A DNA stretch of 64,000 nucleotides. It comes from Brachionus plicatilis. Lineage: Eukaryota; Rotifera; Eurotatoria; Ploima; Brachionidae. Below are positions 57,503 through 64,000 of this stretch, piece after piece. The translations under genes and the position numbers were made by a program. Under the pieces are notes generated by a model, which was not told the origin of the DNA, did not search any database, and worked only from the letters and a program-made list of their open reading frames with translations. The stretch spans positions 124,001 through 188,000 of the forward strand of contig QEOQ01000141.1 of NCBI GenBank assembly GCA_010279815.1. The letters run 5' to 3'. Numbering within the stretch: position 1 is the first letter of the stretch; each line of letters opens with the position of its first letter.

Positions 57503-60500
57503 CTTTTATGCTAGTTGATGAATTTGAATCAAAAAGGGGCTGCTAATTTTAATTTAAAATTCTAAGTTCGAATTATAAATTGGTTAAGTTGAATTCATGC
57601 AAAAAAAAAGCTTTACAAGCAAGTACTCGTAGAGAATTTTGATAAAGAGAAAGGGGGTCTAGTAAAAGGTGCAGATTAAAATTAATTTAAATATTGACTA
57701 AATGTATTTGGGTAGTTTAATTTTTACCATGCCGTCTAAATTTTGCATATGACTATTTTTTTGACTTAAATTTTTCAAATTTTTTAGCTGTTCAGTTTCA
57801 AATACTTACCGATTTGAAATTTTGCAATTCTGAACTCTGTGATACTTTCGATTTTTTTAAATTTAAAAGAATAAAAATTTTCAATTTTTTTTTAAATTTT
57901 TTCAAATCGATTAACACTCAAAATTGAACATGTGTCAAAAAAATGTTTAGAATGAGGTGTTTTCTATTTTTTTAATTAGAAAAATTAAAAAATTCTTAAA
58001 ATTTAGGAAATGTGAAACGTTCACATTAGCTTAGGTTTCAATTTTCGTTTAGGGAATTTTGAAAATTTCAGGAAATTTTTTTTAATTGAGGAGATATTTT
58101 ATTTTATTTACATTTTTTCTTAAATTAAAGAAATGCGTGAATTGAAATCTGACTAAAAAAATTTTAATTTATTTAATCAGATTTCAATTTGCTTGTTTTT
58201 ATTTTTCATTAATCTTGCCCCACCGATTTTTAAAGTTAATCACAGTTCCAGCTCCTATATACAGTGTGACCTCCATTTTGTGAAACGCCTGGGTAAACCA
58301 AAAAAATTTCACAAAATTAAAATTTCACAAATTCGAACACATTTTGTGTGTATTATGATTTTGTTCGTCAAACAGATTTTTTACAAAATTAAGATTTCAC
58401 AAAAAAAGGGGTAACAAAATCGAGGTCAGACTGTAATACCTTTCTTCTTAAGTTTTCTCTGCACTGCAAGCATAGTTTGCCGGAGCTTTCCTTGTTTAAT
58501 TATTATTATTAATTTTGACTAATTTTATCAAATTGAGGATTTTTCTGTTGTTTAATTACGAGTATTTTTAATAAAATCACATCATACTTCAAGAAATAAT
58601 AATCTTTCATTTATTTGATTTGTTTTTAAAAATTTATTTTGATCAAAATTTTTGTATGAGATGCTCGAATTAGAGCAAGTTGACATGAATTTGTTTTAAT
58701 ATGATTTAATAACATTTGATTTTTAATCAACTATAAAAAAGAAAAAAACAGTATTGTATTGGTTTTTTTGAAAATTAATTATTAAATTTAGAACATCTTT
58801 AGTCAATTAAATTTGAAAACAAAAAAAAATTTAAATTAGTTTATTCAAAGGAAGCATAATGTCTAATTTTTGTCGTGAAAGTTACCAAAACATGAAAAGA
58901 TTATAATTTATATCTTGTGAAATTTAAATAAAATCTTAGATATTTATGTTATATGACCACTTTGTCGCATAATATGTGACCAGAAAAGAGAAAAAGATAA
59001 ACATAATATAAAAACATGGGTCACACCTTAATTTTTTCCTAGTCACTAAATTTTTTTTTTTGCCACCGATTTTATCTTAAAAAAAATATTCCAATAATAG
59101 TATAAATTTTGTCCCTGAACAAATAAATAATGATACCTGGTAATAAGGTTGGTGATGACTGTGAAAATGGATTTGATATATTATGTGAAGAGTTAATCAA
59201 TTTAAATCTCATAAGTTAGACCTTTTGAAAGTAATAGCGACTTTTTGAGACTAAGATACTTTGGCACGTCACACAGCAGTCGAAATTATTCCAGTACGAA
59301 AACGTATCATAAAACGTATTTATTGCTTTATATATATTTTTTTTGGTCACATATTATGACTTTTAATTTTATATTTTAATTTCAAAAAATAAAACAATTT
59401 TTCAAAAAAAAAGAAAAAAAATAATCAGAGTATCTTTTGTAAAATAATTTTTTTCGCTTCATGTCCTCTATGTTGTCTGCCATCTATCTTTTTTAGATTA
59501 AAAGTGTACTTAAGCTGCGCATTTCTTGTTATCAAATTTCAAAATGATATATTATCTTATTTTTACTGAAAATTTGCATTTTAAAAAACTGAGTTGTCTT
59601 GAAGTTGGTTGTCTTATAATGGTTCAAGTAGATCAGATCAAATTTGTTTTAACGGCAATATGACAATGAGATTTTTTAAAATAAATCTTTTAAAACAATC
59701 TTAAAATAAATAAATTTTTTCCATGATATTCTAATGATAATTTTTAAAATTTTTTTTTTTAATTTAATTACCAATGAAACAATTATAATGAAAATTTGAA
59801 TATTAAAATTATACTTTTAGACTAAACTGGATAAAGCCAGCGAGTCATCCATTATTTTGTCGATTAATCTATCTTTTCATTAAATTTTTTACAGTTACGA
59901 AATTTTTAAATTTGGACAAATGTTAATCAATTTTTAATTAAGTTTGTGGTTGGTTTAAAAAAAGGTCCAGTTTTAGAAAGATATCGTTAAAGTTAACAGA
60001 TACTGCAAATACTTCAGTTTTTATTTTTGATTGTTAAATCAGAAATCAGCATACTTGTTTTGAAACCACTAAATCGATTGTGCTTTTTAATAAGAAAATC
60101 AAAATCAATAAATTTGAGAAATAATAATATCTGAAATAAAAAATTTTCATACTTATTTTTAACTCTTGGTTAATTATTTATTTGATTAATAATTTATTTA
60201 ATTATATTTTTATATTTGACTTATCTGTTTAAATGAATCATTTCGACCAAATTTTTTTTTTCTTATTTAATAAAGAAAAAGCTCTTCTTACAAACTACAT
60301 TATGATTTCTAGCTTTTATCAATAACTCTAATTATTCATTCTAATTATTTTTCATCAATTTTTTATCACTACCACTTAATGTATAAGGTTAATTTTTTAG
60401 AGTGCATTATTTCACAAATATTAACGAAATTTGCAAGTGTCATTTAAAATTTTTAATTGTATCACAGTTTATCCTTTTATTGTTTTCATATATTTTTTAT

Positions 60501-62434
60501 TCAAAACTTTTTAATTTTTGTAAATCGAATGATTTTTTGATAATATAATGCTATTTTTCTAATCTATAAATTTTTTTTGTAGTTTTGTTCTTTCATGGAA
60601 GACATTGAAATAGGAGTCTAATGCCCATTTCAAAAATCTGACACTTCATCGCTTATTCTACTTAAATCAACTTCCATTTTGTTGATTTTAATATACATAA
60701 ATCAAGCACAAATATTTTAATAAATACACACTTATTTTATTAAATAGTGAAATTTATTTTTAATTAATATTAAATTATTTCATTTCCCGAAAGGTGTTTT
60801 TCGAAATAAAAATAATAAAGACAAGAATTTTTACTTAAGGAAAAATCATTTTCAGACACCATCTAAATTTTAAAAAAATTAATTATTTTTTTGAAAAAGT
60901 TATCAAAATGTTGATATTGATTTTTACATTTTTAGAATTATTAGCCTACTCAACTAAAATTTCGAATATTTTTTATTTAAAAAAAACCTGACCGCAGACA
61001 CTGAATTTAAAAACTTCAGCATTTTTTTGTGATTACCACAGATGTGACTATAGCAGTTTTCGAAAATTGTCAATTTAGACAGCGCAGTCGTTTTGGACAA
61101 CGTGAACCGAATCGAAATTGTGAAAGTCTATTAGTTTAATTTTTGGAGGAATAATTTAGAAGAAAAATTAGATTTTTTTATAAAATTCTAAATTCTTTTT
61201 TTTATTTTCATAGGATTTGGCTTCGAAAAAAAATTATTTAAACCTAAAATGCTGAGAACATATTGAAAAATTTACAAATCAAAGGATCAAATTAGCTTAG
61301 CAATTTAAATTATTTAAGGTGAAAGACAGAATATGCTAATACTTTTTTTGTTTGAAATTTTGAAAGATAGGCATTTCATGATAGTGTCAAAGTATTGGGT
61401 GAATTTAACTGATTGATTAATTTATTGAATTTGTATATATTAGTTTAGTCGAAAAAATATAGCATGTTTAAAAATTTTAGCAAGTCAAAATTGAAAATGG
61501 AAATTGTTTTTTCAGAAAAATAGTATTGCTCGAATTTTTAAATTAACAATTAATTTATGAACTTTTTGATTAATATTGACTTTAAAATTATTTTTTTTAA
61601 TTTTAAGGTAAACTAAGAGTTACTGAAACAACATCGTGTTGATGAGAACATTTAATTTTAATTTGAGTCCTCATTAAAATTAAGATCTAATTAAAGCAAT
61701 TGTTCGAATCCACGTAATATATCATATTGCATAGAGCTAATTAAAAAAGGAAACAAAAATTCTATTCTGCTTTAAATCAGTTTTAATAAATTAATAAGTA
61801 ATAAATTAAAACGTTAGAAAAAATTTCAATAGACTTTTATACACAAGTAAAAAAAATTTCAGAATTTTTCTTTAATGTCATTACGGTAATAAATACACTT
61901 ATGTAGTAATACATTGCATTCCATTATAATAAAGGAATTTTTTTCATCTAAAAAGGAGAGAAAAATCGATATTTTAAAAAATTTATTCAAAATAATATCA
62001 GAAATAAAACGAGACAAAACAAGATGAGAATTGGAAGATGGTAAAAATTAGAGAATTATGCTACAGCTATGTATTATTTTAATTCATTTGAAAGCTCCAA
62101 CAAAAATCGAGTGTGGAATCAGAGGGGGAGAAAAATAGGGAAATAATTTTTTATTCTGATGCAAGCTGAATTTTACAATTTCTAAACTTAAAAATTATAT
62201 TGTTAAAAGAATTTTTCATCAAAATCTTTATTTTCCAATTTTTTTAGTTCAGTGTTTAACATTTTCACATGAGTCTAAAAATAACTAGAAAATGTTCAGT
62301 TTTCGAAAGAAAAATATTTAAATAAATTTTTATTTCACTAAATTATATGTTTAGATTTTAAAATTTGATTTCATGCCTTACCCTGAATCCCTAAAGCTGA
62401 TCCAAATCTTTTTTTTATTTATTTAGAATCAGAA
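57503..62434. other. Divergent intergenic region between RPL18 and the SGSM-like gene, 4.9 kb
   Basis: Holds both promoters. Apart from the small element at 58262 and a 14-bp inverted phrase (CATAATATGTGACC at about 58965 and inverted at about 59343), I see only AT-rich sequence. No coding exon was recognised. Confidence 0.5.
58262..58433. mobile_element. TA-flanked miniature inverted-repeat element
   Basis: A 172-bp element. Left end CAGTGTGACCTCCATTTTGT; right end read inverted CAGTCTGACCTCGATTTTGT. TA lies on both sides (58260-58261, 58434-58435). The interior repeats TTTCACAAAATTAA phrases. The ends and TA duplication fit the Tc1/mariner group. It is distinct from the CAGTGGTTC family at 50059. 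Confidence 0.8.
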
Positions 62435-64000
62435 ATGTCGAGCATTATAGAAGGTATTTATATACTCGCCATATTGTCCATTATTTGTGTTATGTTCTTT
62501 TGCATTTTTCTATTCACATAATAGTGGTCAACACTTTTTAAATTAATTAAAAAATAATTTTTTTTTTAAAAGAAAAAGAAAATCGTGAGCGTCTTCTGAA
62601 AAATGTGAAGAAAGAATGTAAACAACTGATGGAGATTGCAGTAACCAAAAAGTTCATAAATGAAGACAATTCCTGTATTACAACATTATGTGGTAAGTAA
62701 TTTTTGTGTTAATATAAAAAATTTGACACAGAATCAATAATTGAATTGAAATTTAATATTTAAAATTTTTTAAATTGCTTGGTAAGCCTATGAATTTCAC
62801 GATTTAAAAAATCATTATTAGAGCATTTTTAATAAATAATGAAATCGATCAAGTATAGCTTCGATGAAATTATTTATTTATCTAAAAGCTTCAAATTCAT
62901 ATATTTATTGCATTAGGCTGCCTTACTTCTAAAAAGGTATATTGAATTAAGTCATTATGAGTAGTATAAGTGTACTTTACAATAAGAGCTATTTTTTATC
63001 GATTTTATTATTGGATTTTTAACTTTATAATAAGATTAATTTTTATTGATGTTTTTAATTTAAACTAGAAGATCAAGGAGTCTTAAAGGTACTTTTTTCT
63101 AAAAAATTTAATAAAAATCTGTTTTGAAAATTTAGTAAAAATTTTCACTCCTTTAATTAGAAACTAAAATTAAAATTTCAAAATTGAAAATTAAGAAAAA
63201 ATTAACTGAAACAGTAACTTTGATTACATTTAAAAGCTATTTGATACTTAAGGGTCTATTAAGGTTGAATGAAAAAAAAAATAATTTTTTTAATTTTTGA
63301 AGGCTTTTAACTGTTTTAAAAAAGGCTTTTAATGTTAAGATAAATGAATAAAAATTTTATTGGTTTCAAAAATTAATTTTTTGAACTATAACTATATAGA
63401 TACTTTTAAAGGAAATCAAAAAAATCATTTTTAAGAAAAAAATGTTCTTTTTTAATTTTATATGGAAATTTAATCTGAAAATAAATCTTTAAAGATTTGT
63501 ATTTTTTATGGGTTAAATTTAGACATTTTTATTTTATGTATAAAAAAATGAATTCATTATTGAATGACACAAAGAATTAAATATATTTTGTAAGGTATAT
63601 TTTTTGTTTTTTTAAAAGTACAAAGAATATAAAACTGATTTATGCTAAAAATTATCAATTTTATTTAGTAATATTAAATTTTAATTAAAAAATATTCCAA
63701 TTCATCAATATTTATAACATTTTTTCTTCTCCTAAATCATTCCGTAAAGTAATTAATTTTCAAATCTCTAAATTATCCTCGTTTTTTTTTTTTGAAAAGT
63801 GTATTTATATTGCAAAAAAGGCCGAGTCCGACCTCATATTATAGTCCAACAAAATTGTTATGTTTGTGTAGATAAGTAAGTTCTTTCATTTTTTCAATTT
63901 AATAGCAATGACTCGATCAAATTAGAAATATTTAAACTTAAACTTAATGAGTTAAATTTTTTACGACCTGTCGCAAACAATTACAAAAATTTACTCGATT
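62435..64000 (+). CDS. SGSM: 5' end of a SGSM-like (RUN/TBC, small G-protein signalling modulator) gene, partial
   Basis: Exon 1 is 62435..62453 (MSSIIE); exon 2 is 62573..62692, acceptor TTTAAAAG, donor TGTG|GTAAGT. Exon 2 reads [20 protein letters not shown] then [17 protein letters not shown]. This closely follows the start of SGSM1/2 as I remember it (LLRTVKKEVKQIMEEAVTRKF, then VHEDSSHI...C). That segment leads into the RUN domain; SGSM proteins bind Rab/Rap GTPases and carry a TBC domain. The next exons could not be identified with confidence; candidates at 62917-62936 and 63070-63089 are very short. The gene runs off the window. A TTTATTTAG acceptor-like site lies 8 nt before the ATG. 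Confidence 0.65.
62693..64000. other. Presumed intron(s) of the SGSM-like gene
   Basis: AT-rich. A short frame at about 63801-63875 ([19 protein letters not shown]) ending before GTAAGT is a possible further exon, but acceptor phase and similarity are not convincing. Confidence 0.3.

Noticed and set aside
58965..59358. Possible inverted-repeat element with CATAATATGTGACC ends
   Set aside because: Only ~14 bp of match, no target duplication and no internal symmetry; chance is plausible in AT-rich DNA.
63801..63876. Possible third exon of the SGSM-like gene
   Set aside because: Frame is open and a GTAAGT follows, but the acceptor phase does not join exon 2 and the peptide does not match the expected RUN-domain sequence.
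1..64000. CRISPR arrays, bacterial operons, prophage or plasmid features
   Set aside because: Introns, C/D snoRNAs and metazoan gene families make this nuclear animal DNA; the direct repeats seen are transposon arms or microsatellites without spacers.

Overview
This is a very AT-rich nuclear sequence from an animal. Genes are interrupted by short GT-AG introns, mostly 45-60 bp and T-rich before the AG. The recognisable gene set is metazoan: a giant cadherin, a sideroflexin, a cytosolic methionyl-tRNA synthetase, CCZ1, ribosomal protein eL18 and an SGSM-type RUN protein. Base composition, intron size and frequent splice-acceptor-like sites just upstream of start codons would fit a rotifer or a similar AT-rich protostome. 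That placement is inference; no taxon-specific marker was seen.

Layout. 0-11 kb: three single-exon paralogues of an unrecognised secreted, probably membrane-tethered family (141, 3082 and 9220, all +), with a many-exon secreted M13 (neprilysin-type) metalloprotease between the second and third. 12.5-13.5 kb: sideroflexin (-). 15.7-19.9 kb: MARS1 (+), with an 823-bp fold-back hAT element in its large intron. 21.8-38.5 kb: one 4749-residue cadherin in five exons, almost entirely within three giant exons. 38.5-45 kb: a transposon graveyard with a hAT relic, nested hAT miniature elements, ATT-tailed retroposon ends and an inverted-repeat element. 45.2-47.8 kb: a divergent pair, a 121-residue protein with a consensus PCNA-interaction motif (-) and CCZ1 (+). 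48.5-50.8 kb: a decayed non-LTR retrotransposon, then two Tc1/mariner-like miniature elements mirrored around a degenerate tRNA-Lys. 51.5-54.8 kb: a two-exon gene of unknown function. 56.5-57.5 kb: RPL18 (-), whose introns carry two related C/D-box snoRNAs. 62.4 kb to the end: the 5' end of an SGSM-like gene. The stretches between are AT-rich and apparently non-coding.

How the genes relate. Most are unrelated housekeeping genes in no operon-like order. The one apparent functional cluster is the tandem array of secreted paralogues, each with a furin-type site and a conserved cysteine pair, alongside a secreted metalloprotease. The mobile DNA is unusually legible: target-site duplications identify one hAT family (8 bp), one Mutator-like element (9 bp) and several TA-flanked elements. 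One hAT copy still encodes part of the transposase dimerisation domain.

Exon coordinates were assigned by eye from splice signals, reading frame and family similarity recalled from memory; no alignment was run.
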